This document shows positions 11,901 to 22,916 of a stretch of 64,000 nucleotides of DNA, piece after piece. Below the pieces are notes generated by a model. The model searched no databases, had not been told where the DNA came from, and saw only the letters and a program-made list of their open reading frames with translations. This stretch comes from Pegea sp. RAD2-039 (taxonomy: Eukaryota; Chordata; Thaliacea; Salpida; Salpidae), in the NCBI GenBank assembly GCA_034620365.1, contig JAQGEQ010000090.1, forward strand, positions 248,001-312,000. The letters run 5' to 3'. Both the position numbers and the translations under genes were made by a program. Every line of letters begins with the position of its first letter. Within the stretch, counting starts at the first letter, position 1.

Positions 11901-13942
11901 TGGTCCTCTAGTAACATCCTTCAAACTTCACTTAGCAACTTATCAATTTTAATGACGTCTCATCAACAATGTGATCGATTACGTCATCTGATCATACGTC
12001 ACAAGTAAGTGAGTTTAGTGACAGGACAGTTGAACATTGGTCGGTCTGGTCCGCAGTGAACCAACTTTTATGGCTAATTTGAGCTCGATCCCCCATTCGT
12101 CCAAGGACAAGGTGGCAGAGATGCTTCGAGGACTTAACCGAACTCAAAGACAAGCTATTAAACGGGTCTTGTTGTCCAATGATTACACCCTGGTTGTTGG
12201 TCTGTCCAAGCTTACTTGGTGGACAGTTGTCTGATTGGTTTGTTTTGTAGGAATGCCAGGTAGTGGTAAGACTACTACGATAGTTGCTATGATTCGTATC
12301 TTGTTGCTATGTGGTTTGAGAGTGTTGGTGACTTCTTATACTCATTCAGCTGTTGATAATTTGTTGATGAAGCTAATCAAGTACAAGGTCAGTGGTTTGG
12401 TCGATGTTTTAGGGTCACTGGACGATTTGTTTTTAGGTGGATTTTCTTCGATTAGGAAAGTCCTCTCAAATACATCCTTTAGTGTTACCCTACAGTGAAA
12501 GTGAATTGTCAAAGAACTTTAAGAGTCCTGAAGATTTCTTGGAGCTTTATAATAAATCAGTAAATCTTCATCTTTGTCTTCAACTTGTATCTGATCTTTC
12601 TTCTTTAGCTCGTTGTCGGATGCACTTGTTTAGCTGCTACATCCAACACTTTTTTCTTTGCTAACGAAGCTGATGATAATTCCAATCAAAATCCTAGATT
12701 TGATGTCTGTATTGTAGATGAAGCCTCACAAATATCTCAACCAGCTTGTATAGCACCTTTAATCCACGCTAAAAAATTTGTACTAGTCGGGGATCATAAA
12801 CAACTCCCGCCTCTTGTCATAAGCAAAAAAGCAAAGTAGGTCTTGTGTCTTCTTCAGCAAGATCTTATATGAATTACTTAGAGAACTTGAAGCTGATGAG
12901 AGCTTGTTTTGGAGACTAACAGGACACACACAAGCATTATGTCAGCTAACTATGCAATACAGGATGAATAAGTTGGTTTTATTTCAAGTCTATGCTTTCA
13001 TCTGAACTTGTTGATGTCTTTTTCAGATGTATCATGGATTTGAGTAATTATTTGACTTATGAAGACAAGTTAGAGTGCGCACATCCAACAGTAGCCGTCG
13101 CATCTGCTAAACTCCCTCATTTTGATGAAGTTTGTAAACAATTAAGATCAAAAACTGATGTGGCGTCTTATGATTGGTTAATTGAAACTCTGAATCCAAA
13201 AACTTCAGTGAAGTTCTTTGACTCTTTTAATGTGAGTTAATGATTCTGATTTGCTGAAAAATCATTAGAATCATTTTAGATTGAGTCAGAGGAAGGAGAA
13301 GAAGGGAAAGTGCAAAATACAAATGAAGCTGTTCTAATCACTCTAATAACTCTTTACTTAATCAAGGTTTGACTCCAATTTAATCGAATCTTGTAAAAGT
13401 CTATTTTCTTTTAGTGCGGATTAGCTACTAAAGATATTGGAATAATTTCTCCGTTTCGAAAACAACTGAAGATAATTAAAGATAAGTTGGAAGAGTTTGG
13501 TGGGTCTTCCATCAATTTGTTGATATGTTTACGATCACATTTTAATAATTTTATTAAAAACTGTAGACGCGTGTAAAGATGTTGAAGTAAACACAATCGA
13601 TAAATATCAGGGAAGAGACAAAAGTGTTATCTTGTTATCATTCGTAGTCAACAGCAACAAAGATGACCAGAAACACGTGAGTGTTCGATCGATCGTATGC
13701 AAATGAGTTTCATCGGGTTGATATTGTTGAAGGACGGGAAATTGTTGAGTGATTGGCGGCGACTGAATGTGGCAATGACCCGATCTAAACATAAACTTCT
13801 GATGGTGGGAAGTAAAGAGACTCTACAAAGATTTGCTCCTTGTAAGAAGTTGATGAGATACTTGGAAGATAACTCGATGACTTGTCAAGCACCAGACAGA
13901 TCTCACATCGATCAGCTTTTTACTGTTTCGAGCGTTTTCTAA
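8918..13942 (+). CDS. DNA2: DNA2 nuclease-helicase, 25 exons
   Basis: ATP-dependent helicase and flap nuclease that processes Okazaki flaps, resected double-strand-break ends and stalled forks. My model has exons 8918-8948, 9122-9203, 9249-9397, 9449-9626, 9711-9854, 9908-10109, 10165-10331, 10381-10573, 10661-10834, 10881-11039, 11088-11224, 11274-11459, 11522-11614, 11665-11805, 11852-12004, 12057-12199, 12251-12387, 12437-12559, 12609-12835, 12882-12971, 13027-13231, 13280-13366, 13415-13499, 13567-13676 and 13733-13942, giving one 1201-residue frame (human DNA2 is about 1060). The Fe-S cluster cysteines are C251 (ICPRKALL) and C525/C528/C534. The RecB-like nuclease site is GKID (D402) and PIEVKTGK (E425, K427). 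Walker A is [10 protein letters not shown] (778-787) and Walker B DEAS (901-904). YRMN, YQGRDKS and [14 protein letters not shown] are the later superfamily 1 helicase motifs. The acidic/basic N-terminal extension contains QEKLDFFF (24-31), a match to the PCNA-binding consensus. Most introns are 45-60 nt. Confidence 0.95.
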
Positions 13943-13946
13943 TTTG

Positions 13947-13952
13947 AATAAA
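13947..13952 (+). terminator. DNA2: DNA2 poly(A) signal
   Basis: A canonical AATAAA starting four bases after the DNA2 stop codon. Cleavage expected 10-30 nt downstream would fall about 13962-13982, within the expected 3' end of the convergent RECQL4 transcript. Confidence 0.65.
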
Positions 13953-13976
13953 ACTTTTACAAATATCACGAGAATG

Positions 13977-13982
13977 TTTATT
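13977..13982 (-). terminator. RECQL4: RECQL4 poly(A) signal
   Basis: AATAAA on the minus strand, 19 bases past the RECQL4 stop codon. Cleavage would fall about 13947-13967, so the RECQL4 and DNA2 3' ends should interlock in the 59 bp between their stop codons. Confidence 0.65.
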
Positions 13983-14001
13983 GATCTACATCCGTAGAGA
14001 T

Positions 14002-17000
14002 CTACATCCACTGAATGATCTCTTCAGTGGCGATTCGGATCAGGAAATTGAAGTCGATGTGAATGAGGGTCCTCCAGAATCTCCCAGCTCTTGCCCAAGT
14101 CTTTGCCGGATACCGAGGACTCTGAATCCCATGAAAGATACGAGCCAGGACCCTTCCGCTGCACGGATGATCTAGATCTTCACCTGAATCAACAAGATCA
14201 AATAAAGATCTGATGAGGATCATCTTACCGTGGATCATAAGGAATTGTTTGAATAAACTCCGGATGTCGTTCTCCTTCTCCGAAGTGATCTGGAAGAGAT
14301 GAGATTCAAATTCATGATCATCTTCATAAGACTCATCTTACCGGAGCCGGATCTGATCTTTCAGTATCTTCTGAGACTTCTTGGAAGTATTCATTGATCA
14401 TTTTCTTCATCTCAAAGGTCTCTTCTTCATTGTATGAATCCATACAAGACGCCGAATCGCGCTTCGCGAATCTGTGACGTCATCGCTTTATGTCGGAGAC
14501 GATTTAGTGACTTCTTACTTGTTCATGATTTCAAAACATCTTTGAAGTTGGGAAAGATCTTTATTTTCCTGTCTCATCATTCGATTATGTAAATAATCAG
14601 TGATTTCATCAATAAGATCCACTGAGTATGTCTTTAAAGTCCGAACCACGAAGGATACATCAAAGAACTCGATAGTGACTCCACTGGATGACTTGCAAGC
14701 TACAAATTTGATGGAGTCAGTAAAAAAGAAGAGAAAGACACACTCCTAGCTACTCGGATCTATAGAGAGCGACGTGTCCCGAGATAGAAGATGTAGACTT
14801 CGTTTTAGGTCCAAGTAGTTAGCAGAGAGTTGGTTTGCAACCTGAAGTGAAAATTGAAGATGAAAATAAAATAAAATCATCAACAAACTTACTTCTATAA
14901 TCGAAAACTTGAAGACGTTTCCTATTTGTTCACTTTTTTCTATAAAAATTCAACTTTAATCAACATCATCAACTTTTGTACGATGTAAAACCTCTTAATC
15001 GAAGAGCAGTCGATACAACGGGACATTTTTTAGCAACACGAGCCATCTGAGTGGTTCCCTCATAACACCTCACTTGACAGACAGTCTCATTACTTAAATT
15101 AACTTCTAAATATCCTTTAGACTCCAAATAACATAAAAGTGTTTCAATTCCTGTTTCAAAAATGAGGACACGAGTAAAATTATATAATTTTTTTGAGATT
15201 AGTAGCTACAGTAAATACAGAAATCGTCAAAAAAGAAATAAATTTGTTGAAAAAAACTTAAATAGAAAAGAAATTAGCTTGTGGAAAGAATCAGGTTGTC
15301 TTTTAGAGGTCTTATCTGAGGATTTATTCGAAAATAATTTTAAAAGCTTTTTTAATCGACCCAAGCTATTGTAGTTTTGAATAAAAGAAATGAAATAACG
15401 AAGTACTTTAGAGCAGCAACCATTAAATGAAGTCTTTAAATCGATAACAAGATTAGAATTGTGAATTTATTTAATGGTGTAAACGTATAGAGACAAAATC
15501 AACTTATGAACTACTAATTAGTGATTGAGAAATGTTGAAGACGTGATTTTTTGTTAAATAAACAAAATGGTACAATAAATTTTGATACTTAATCAATTTA
15601 AGTAGATGTAATTAACAATTTCATTATCATTTGTACAAATAACAGTTTGTAGTTTGTTTCTATTTAAAACTCAAAAAATAGTTTTATTTAAATTCTATTT
15701 TTGTGTCAAATATGTGATGCGATTTAATGAGGTCGATATTTGTAATTTGTTCTAATTTTGTTTCGGTTTATGATGTTGTAAGCTTTAAAATTTGTTTGTT
15801 GACAACGCAGATAGAAAGAAAAAAAGAAATTTTTAAAGATTACTGAAAGTAGAAAAGAAAAAACACAAGATGACTACCCAGTCATAAAACTGAAAGCTTA
15901 CTCAAATATAGTAACAGAGAATTTAAATCGTAAAAATATCAGCTTCAAATGTTTGTTTGGGATTTGTTAAGTTAAGATGTTAAAGTTTTTCTTTAATTAA
16001 GAATTAATTATTTAAACTGCCTACAAATGTAAGTATCTATGAGAATATCAATTAACGACAGGTTATGAAAGATAGGAATTTTTTATCGCTACTTTTATTA
16101 GCAAGTTATAAAAGTTTGTTGAAATGTAGACGGTGTTCAATTGCAGATCAAAAAGTTGCTAAAATTGAAATGAATCAGTTAAGTGATGATGAAGTGATTC
16201 AAGCAGACATAACATCAACCAGAAGAAGTGGGTGACTTCTTTATTGCTTTCTTAACATCACAAACTATTATAAGAAGTATGAGAAGTAGATTTAAATTCA
16301 AGAAACTAGATTTAAGATGAAGTCTTGAATGAGATGTCACGAAACTGGGCTGGTACAATGACAAAGTTTTGATAAGAAAGTTTCAATTGTATCACCTGAT
16401 TCCCATAAAATCTTTTCAATTAAATCTAAAAGCATGTCTTTAAAGAAACAAAACTAACTGAGATTTGTTTAAAGGGTCTCAAGATGAAGATTTATTGAAT
16501 GATGAGGATCAACTTCCTATATTCACTAGATCAACTAAAATGAGAATAGGAAAATCATTGGGATCTATTGTAGAGGTAAGATTTAAGATCATTTTCAGAT
16601 TCAGTTTGATCTTTTCGATCTTTAGAGGCGAGGATCATCTTATAGTTTATCAAGACCTCATTTCCAACACCAAAGAAGGTTATCTCTAGCGCCACCATTG
16701 ACAAGAACGAGAAAGTTTTCTCTTTTTTCATTTAATCAGGTGATAAATGGAATGAAATTAACAATTAAACAAGTTTGTGTTGACAGCCTCTTTATATTGG
16801 AATGGGAACAGTAAAAAGTCAAACTAAATATGAGAATAATTACAAATTAGAAGAAGATGAAGATAAGATGTTTAAACCTCAGATAGTATATGAAGCAACA
16901 CAACAGGTAGCTGATATTCAAACCACAGATTCATTTTTAAAGTTTCGATCTACAGGTTCTTGAAGACATCTTAGATACTTGCACCTACGTTGGCAAAATC

Positions 17001-20000
17001 GACAGCGAAAGTTTGTAGATTTTATGTATTCAGATAAATATGATTGAAAAGCATCTCGTTGTAGCTTCAATACACAACTTTTTATAGAGGCGTCGTTAAA
17101 GAATTGGTCACGTGATATGGATGGGGGTAGTTTGGTGAAGTTGATTGTTAAAGATGTACAAGAAAAGTTGAAGACTTTGGGCATGAAAAGGTAGGTTGTT
17201 ATAAGATGATGTTATCAGAGTTTTACAAGAGCAACTTAAAAAGATCAAATAATTTATGAAAATGATATTCAGGCACAAGTTTGTAGTAAATGCTGTAATT
17301 GGTGAATGTAAAGGTCAAGGGTTACTCATGGTTAGTAGATGTTTATGGGATGAGACGAAAGATGGTCACGTGACTGTACAAAGCAAGAATTCGAAGACAT
17401 ACGCGGTGGTTGTAGTTCATGCGATTTACTATGAATAGTGATAAAATATCTGAAGAAATTTCTTAACATTTGTTTAATTGTTGTGAATTTTGTAATTTTT
17501 TTTACAATAATTTTGAAGTATTTCAGTTGTTTGTATTTGTCGTTCAACTTTTGACAATAAGAATTAATTAATAAAAATTCATCAAATTTGAAAGTTGTGA
17601 AAATTTTTGAAGTATCAACAAGAAGAAAAAATATGAAAACTTTTATGTTTCATCTAAAGTTTGAAAAACGAATTGAAACATCTTGACTCAAATAAAATTA
17701 TTTGCAAAAAACAAGTGAATACCCAAGAAATTACTAAAATTTGAATAATTTGAATAAATAAATAAATAAAAATATAAACTTTTTTCAAAAACTTAAAATC
17801 ATTGAAATACCTTCTTTAGAAATATCTAGTTCTTCAATAGTTTTATCAACAGGTAATCCAGCATAATGTCCCAAACAATCTACATTCCTCCTAAATACCC
17901 AAATAATAAACAAATGAGGTTAAAAGCCTACAACCAACCTCAGACAATCACAAGGAGAGAAGATCTTTCGGATTAACTTTGAGATGCAAACTCGATCTAC
18001 AGTTTTAGCGTAGATGTGACGTCGTAACTCAAACATATCATCATCTCCCTAAACAACCAACCAAATAATAACCATCACAAACCAAACCAACTAACATCTG
18101 GTTGTAGAAACATGTGACAATGTGACTTCAAACCATCTCGGCCAGCTCGTCCAATTTCTTGCACAAATCTATCGATTGATCTGAAGAAGAAGAAGATGAT
18201 CTTTGTGATGAAGATGTCCTCAAACCTACGGAGGCATGTCATAGTGGATGACAGCGCGGACATCTTTCTTATCGATTCCCATTCCAAACGCGACTGTCGC
18301 GACAACAATCCGTAAATTCCCGCTCATAAAACGCTTCTGTACTCGCTTCCGTTCAGCAGAAGACATTCCTACAGATCAATAGTATTAGAAGGGTCTTTAA
18401 AGGGGGCGATAGGGGCACCTGCATGATAGCAATCAGCTTCCCATTGAATCAAGTGCTTCTTGGAGCCTACAAGTTTGAAATTTCATGAAATCTTCTCACT
18501 TAATGTCAAATTGCTACTCACTGCTTTTTGTCAAGGACCTTTTTCGTTTTCGACCAGATTCGTCGACTTCTTCTTGATATTCTTCCTGAGAAGATTTAAA
18601 TCGAGATCTCTACATCAGTAGATGATTTGAGCAACTTACAACTACACTGAATTTCTGTTCATATTTTGAGCGCAGAAAAGACGCGAGTGACGTCACAGTT
18701 TCTCGACGTGTGCAGTAAATAATCACAGAATCCAACTTGGAGAATCTTTCACCTTTTAAAAGTGTCTCTAAACCCTAAAATACAAAAGCGAATAAAAGAT
18801 TGCGGACGTGGTCTTGTCCCTACATCGTTTCTGCTGTTATCTTTGGACACAGAAATGGATAAGTTAAGGGGCAGGTCCATATTTGTGACAACACCTCTGT
18901 CAGTGTCCTCAATTTCTATTGGTTGAAATCATAAATCAATAAAATTGATGTAAATGTGAATAACTGACCTAAATACCGGGCAATCGAGTCACATGTGGCC
19001 CTATTAGCAGTGGCAGTAAGCCCTACAAGTCGGTCCACTCCTAGTTGTTTAGAAAGGACCTACATTAGGTCGGTTAGATTTCAAAGAAAGACACCAACAG
19101 AAACAAACCTGACAAACTCGTAGATATGAGGGCCTGAAGTTGTGAGACCAATCAGAAATACAATGACATTCATCGATACATACAAAAGAAATAGAAGGCA
19201 GACGAGAAAGTGGACTACTGGTCATGGACATTCCAGCCCAAGAAGTGACTGCCTCGGGAGAGACGAGTAAGATTGCGATCTGTATAAACTTGTTAGTATG
19301 ATGATGATGTCTTTAAGATGAGACCGACTTCTCCGTCTTCTACTTGCTTCATCACTTTATCTCGTTGAAGTTTTGATAAACCGGAGTGTATCCGAGCAGC
19401 TTTTAGTCCTTGTACCTGTAAATGATGTTTCATTAAACGTGTCTTCTATCATCAATCATCTAATTGATTGCACAACTTCTAAGCACTCTTCATTATCAAG
19501 AAAATTATTTTGTGAGTTTTCTTGACTTGGTTACTGATTTGATTTTTATTGAATCAGCTTAAGTTCGAAATTCTGATACCAAAGTGGCCTTTCACCAAAG
19601 TGGCTTTTGACCAAAGTGACTTTTGACCAAAGTGGCTTTTGACCAAAGTGGCTTTTGACCAAAGTGGCCTTTGAATCATCAATTAAGAAGACATCAGATT
19701 AAACTTTAACAGAAAATGACAGAAAAGTAGTCACCTGATCATCCATTAAAGATACAAGAGGAGATATTACTAAAGTCAAACTATTTCTTGTTGTAAAGTA
19801 CATATAAGCTGGAAGCTGGTAGCATAACGACTTGCCAAAACCAGTTGATAAAACTGCTACAGTAGATTTACCTATAGATTAGAATGGTGAGTAATTTGAA
19901 AATAACCAAAACGTCATCACCACAAAGAACTCTTTTGATGACGTCATCTTGTCCAGATCGAAAACTCTTATAACCAAATTGAGATAAAACTTGAGAAACT

Positions 20001-21927
20001 TGTTTACAATCGTAATTATCTTCAGTGAAAACAGGGTCAACTTGATTCAATCTCACATGGTTTTCGTAATATGTCATGTTTATATCCAAATTAACTCCTT
20101 TCAATATCTCTTCGATTGAAACTGAAAGACACAAAGAGATCAGAGATACGATTTGATCCGATTTCAACTCACTGCTACTCTTAGAAGAGACTGGAGTATC
20201 TGTTGGAGCTGAAGCACCTGAAAAATGTGTCTTATTTCCACATCAACTTGTACCTTATGTAGTTACCTGTACATTTATCTACCCAATGTCCAGTCCCACC
20301 GCATTTGAAGCATTTATCTTCACTTTTATCACGAAATTCACGTCTTTTGAGGCCACCACTTCGACCCTTCCATCCACTTGTCATTTGTATATTTTTTTTA
20401 GATAATTTAGACTTATAAATCTAAAAATGGAGTTTTAATCAGCTGAAGTCTTACAAAAAAGGTGTCGACATCGCTAACCTGTCTTCTTATGGCTGATGCA
20501 TTTCCATTTCGACTATAAGACTTTTTTTTTATTTGAACTCGAACAAAGTTGTTGCTGACAAGATTTGATGACTTTTTACGAAAAGTTTCTTTTTTATTAC
20601 TGGTTTCTAGAAGAAAATATTCAGATTTTAATCAAAGCTGGAAATATTTATCATTATTATAATATATTAAAAGTCTTCTTATTATAAATTATAAAATATT
20701 TTAGTGATAAGTCGAAGAAAACTTAAATATGATCATTTGAAAATCCAATCTTACTTTCTACTTCATCAGTGTCTTTAGAGGCAATTTCCTTTTTATTACT
20801 TTGAGAGCTTTCTAGACCATCAATCTCATTACAACTACTTTCATAATTAGATTCTTTAGAACTCTTAGTAGATTGAGGTGTAGAATCTGATGGTTTAGTT
20901 TCACCTTCAGTAGTTGGTTTTATAGTAACTGAACAATCAATTGGTTTTGATGGTTGGTTTTCCAAAGATTTTGTGTCAGATTGAACAGAGGAATTATTTT
21001 TTTTATCATTATCTTCAGGATTTTCTGAAAGAGCTTCTTTTACCTCAGAATCTGGTTTCAACCATTTTTCATTAATTGATCTATGAGTAAGCTTTTTAAT
21101 TCTAAATCTTTTAAAACTATCAGCTCTCTCTTTCAATTTAATAGAGTTTCGAGCAAGTTCTAAGCTTTCAATACTTTTAAAACCAGGACTTTGAAAAGAA
21201 TAAATACTATCAACACCTGATTTCAAAAAATCTGCAGAAGAGACGGTCTTATCTTCATTATTATTTAGTGTCTTTGGCAATGTATTTTGCTTCTTTAAAG
21301 TTTTTGTTGGTACAAACTTAATATTAGTGGGAATAATCTGTCTTTTATTTAAAGATGTATCCACATTTTTTTCTGGTTTAGAATTTGCATCTTGGATGAC
21401 AGTTTTTACTTCTTTCTCAGAGTCATCTTCTTTTTTATCTTTAATCGATGATTTTTTTTTCAACAGTGAATTATTCCAAACTTCAGAATTTTCTTTCTCA
21501 GACCTTTTCTTTGATGAACTTGAATCTATTTTCTTCTTCTTTTCTTCTTCAACTTTGTTCTTGATGCTGAAAATATTATAAAATGACTTTTAGTTATTTG
21601 AATAAAAATAGAATTTGGAGATTAAGTAGTACATTAATAGTTTCAAAAATATAAAGATTAATTAGAAAGTTAGAACAAAGATTAAAGATTTCTTTTATAA
21701 TAATCATAAGTAAACAAAGAGTTGAACACAAATTGTTGGATTTAAAAACTAATTTTATGATGAAATTTATATAAATAGTTTCACCTAGCATAAACTTTAT
21801 AAATTTTTTCAATTTCACTATTTGCAATATCTGAAATTTTTGGTTTCATTCCATTTTTTTGATAAAATTCTGACTCCCATTTCTTCAAGGTTAACTTTGT
21901 TTCAAGCAAAAATAAATTATTGTTCAT
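14002..21927 (-). CDS. RECQL4: RECQL4 (Sld2/RecQ4) helicase, 25 exons
   Basis: RecQ-family 3'-5' DNA helicase with an Sld2-like N-terminus used in replication initiation; also acts in DNA repair. Exons, 5' to 3': 21927-21785, 21566-20755, 20606-20479, 20420-20267, 20217-20173, 20121-19921, 19871-19735, 19415-19329, 19279-19109, 19059-18969, 18915-18824, 18774-18640, 18585-18522, 18466-18419, 18368-18230, 18180-18096, 18048-17939, 17890-17811, 15150-14992, 14939-14893, 14841-14754, 14699-14519, 14471-14342, 14289-14229, 14183-14002. Phases agree throughout, giving 1189 residues (human 1208). Seen: Sld2-like start ([14 protein letters not shown]), charged linker, CCHC zinc knuckle [14 protein letters not shown] (398-411), motif I TGFGKS (504-509), DECH (605-608), GLTATA, motif [12 protein letters not shown], then the RECQL4-specific C-terminal domain ([21 protein letters not shown]). 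Intron 17810-15151 contains a separate gene. The RNF168-like gene ends 140 nt upstream on the same strand. Confidence 0.95.
16170..17438 (+). CDS. Tctex1-domain dynein light chain, nested in a RECQL4 intron
   Basis: Dynein light chain of the Tctex type (the DYNLT4/5, TCTEX1D branch is the best match from memory), expected to bind dynein intermediate chain or axonemal complexes. Likely exons: 16170-16227, 16475-16575, 16626-16739, 16787-16906, 16956-16988, one or two poorly resolved pieces in 16989-17190, and about 17271-17438. A charged, Ser/Arg-rich N-terminal region precedes the Tctex1 fold. The fold is best seen in the last exon ([22 protein letters not shown], ending HAIYYE). Reading back from the conserved exon, an in-frame TGA lies about 17045 after KYD, so either I misplaced a tiny intron or the gene is damaged there. 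The ATG at 16170 is provisional, since an acceptor-like TTGCAG precedes it. It lies wholly inside a RECQL4 intron on the opposite strand. Confidence 0.75.
19578..19673. repeat. 16-bp minisatellite, six copies, in a RECQL4 intron
   Basis: Six direct head-to-tail copies of a unit close to ACCAAAGTGGCTTTTG, with one or two substitutions in some copies. It lies in the intron between RECQL4 exons 19871-19735 and 19415-19329, clear of the splice sites. No coding or regulatory role is evident. Confidence 0.9.
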
Positions 21928-21939
21928 ACTTAAAACTGT

Positions 21940-21960
21940 CTAAAAAAAAACAAAGAAAAT
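21940..21960 (-). promoter_or_regulatory. Strong 3' splice acceptor just upstream of the RECQL4 ATG
   Basis: On the minus strand a pyrimidine tract (TTTTCTTTGTTTTTTTTTAG) ends in AG only 12 nt before the RECQL4 start codon. It could accept a short 5' untranslated exon or a spliced leader. The second reading would make RECQL4 the downstream gene of a two-gene transcription unit with the RNF168-like gene, whose stop codon is 140 nt upstream. Confidence 0.55.
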
Positions 21961-22067
21961 TTAACAATAGAGGTATGAAAGTAAAGATTTTTTTTATATT
22001 TATGATTTTTTAAGAATGCTCAAAAAAATGTATTTAGGCAGCATGAACAATGTACAAAAATGTGCAA

Positions 22068-22916
22068 TCAATCAAAAACTCTAAAAAGGAACTCATTTTT
22101 GCCTAAACTTGATGAAGTTGCAATCTGACTATCTGGTAATTTAACTCTCTTGACTAGCTGAGAAGATGAATCATTAGATATCATTGATATTACAATTGAC
22201 TCTTTTTGTGGTGTCAGATACTTATTTATTGGTGAAAACTTCAGTTGACAACTCTTTTTTTGAATACCTTTTTTAGGTGTTTTAGGATTTTTCGGCTTGT
22301 TCAATTTTTTGGAAGATTTGTCAATAGTTTTATTTTTATCATTATCACTTTGAGAGCTTGAAGGGATTGAAAAAAATGATGTAATTTTTCGCTCAGAGCT
22401 TTTACGAGTTTGAGGTCTGTTAAGCTGAGCCATTTTTTTGGCTTTTTCTATTTCTTCTTTTCTTTCACGTTTAAGGATTTCTTTAATCAATGCTTTTGAT
22501 GCTAATTCCTGGGTATCTTTTTCTTCCTTTAATTCTGCATCAAATTGTTCTTTCATTCCTAAATATTCTTGATATAATTCACCTTCTTTATATTTAGTAA
22601 CATTAACTACAGGACTACTAGAATCGTTTTCAGACACCAAAGTTAGTTCTGAATGAAACTGTTGTATATACTTTTGTTTTTCTACATCTATCACATCTTT
22701 AATTTTATGACTCCGAGCCCATGAGCTTAATCTAGTTCTGCACAAAGGACAATTGAAACTGGACTTTTCAAAAAGTTGAAGAAAACAAGCCTTACACAAG
22801 TTATGGTGACATTTTAATTTGATGGGTTCTTCAAATATTTCCAAACAAAGAGGACACTTTAGTTGAGATAAATCGAATACAGATTTACTTTCATCTCTAG
22901 AAGAAGAGCTACTCAT
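22068..22916 (-). CDS. RNF168: RNF168-like RING E3 ubiquitin ligase, single exon
   Basis: A 282-residue protein with an N-terminal C3HC4 RING: C21, C24, C36, H38, C41, C44, C56, C59. The segment after it (LSSWARSHKIKDVIDVEKQKY) matches the RNF168/RNF169 region that continues the RING. A coiled, acidic helix (about 112-150, LYQEYLGMKEQFDAELK onward) sits where RNF168 carries its ubiquitin-binding UDM1 module. RNF168 ubiquitinates H2A at double-strand breaks to recruit repair factors, and this function is inferred. The C-terminal half is lysine/serine-rich and contains ERKITSFFSI (175-184), resembling a PCNA-interacting peptide without the usual leading Gln. The protein is shorter than vertebrate RNF168 (about 570), and I could not see the C-terminal ubiquitin-binding modules. 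It is immediately upstream of RECQL4 on the same strand. Confidence 0.82.
   Translation of the reverse strand: MSSSSSRDESKSVFDLSQLKCPLCLEIFEEPIKLKCHHNLCKACFLQLFEKSSFNCPLCRTRLSSWARSHKIKDVIDVEKQKYIQQFHSELTLVSENDSSSPVVNVTKYKEGELYQEYLGMKEQFDAELKEEKDTQELASKALIKEILKRERKEEIEKAKKMAQLNRPQTRKSSERKITSFFSIPSSSQSDNDKNKTIDKSSKKLNKPKNPKTPKKGIQKKSCQLKFSPINKYLTPQKESIVISMISNDSSSQLVKRVKLPDSQIATSSSLGKNEFLFRVFD

Noticed and set aside
12836-12857. A 22-nt intron in DNA2
   Set aside because: The first in-frame acceptor gives a 22-nt intron, but using the next AG (12880-12881) gives a 46-nt intron like its neighbours and yields [17 protein letters not shown], which matches the length of the human segment.
20723-21463. 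Separate lysine/serine-rich gene
   Set aside because: It is the large second exon of RECQL4: the donor at 20754 and acceptor at 21567 keep frame with the Sld2-like start and the zinc-knuckle exons.
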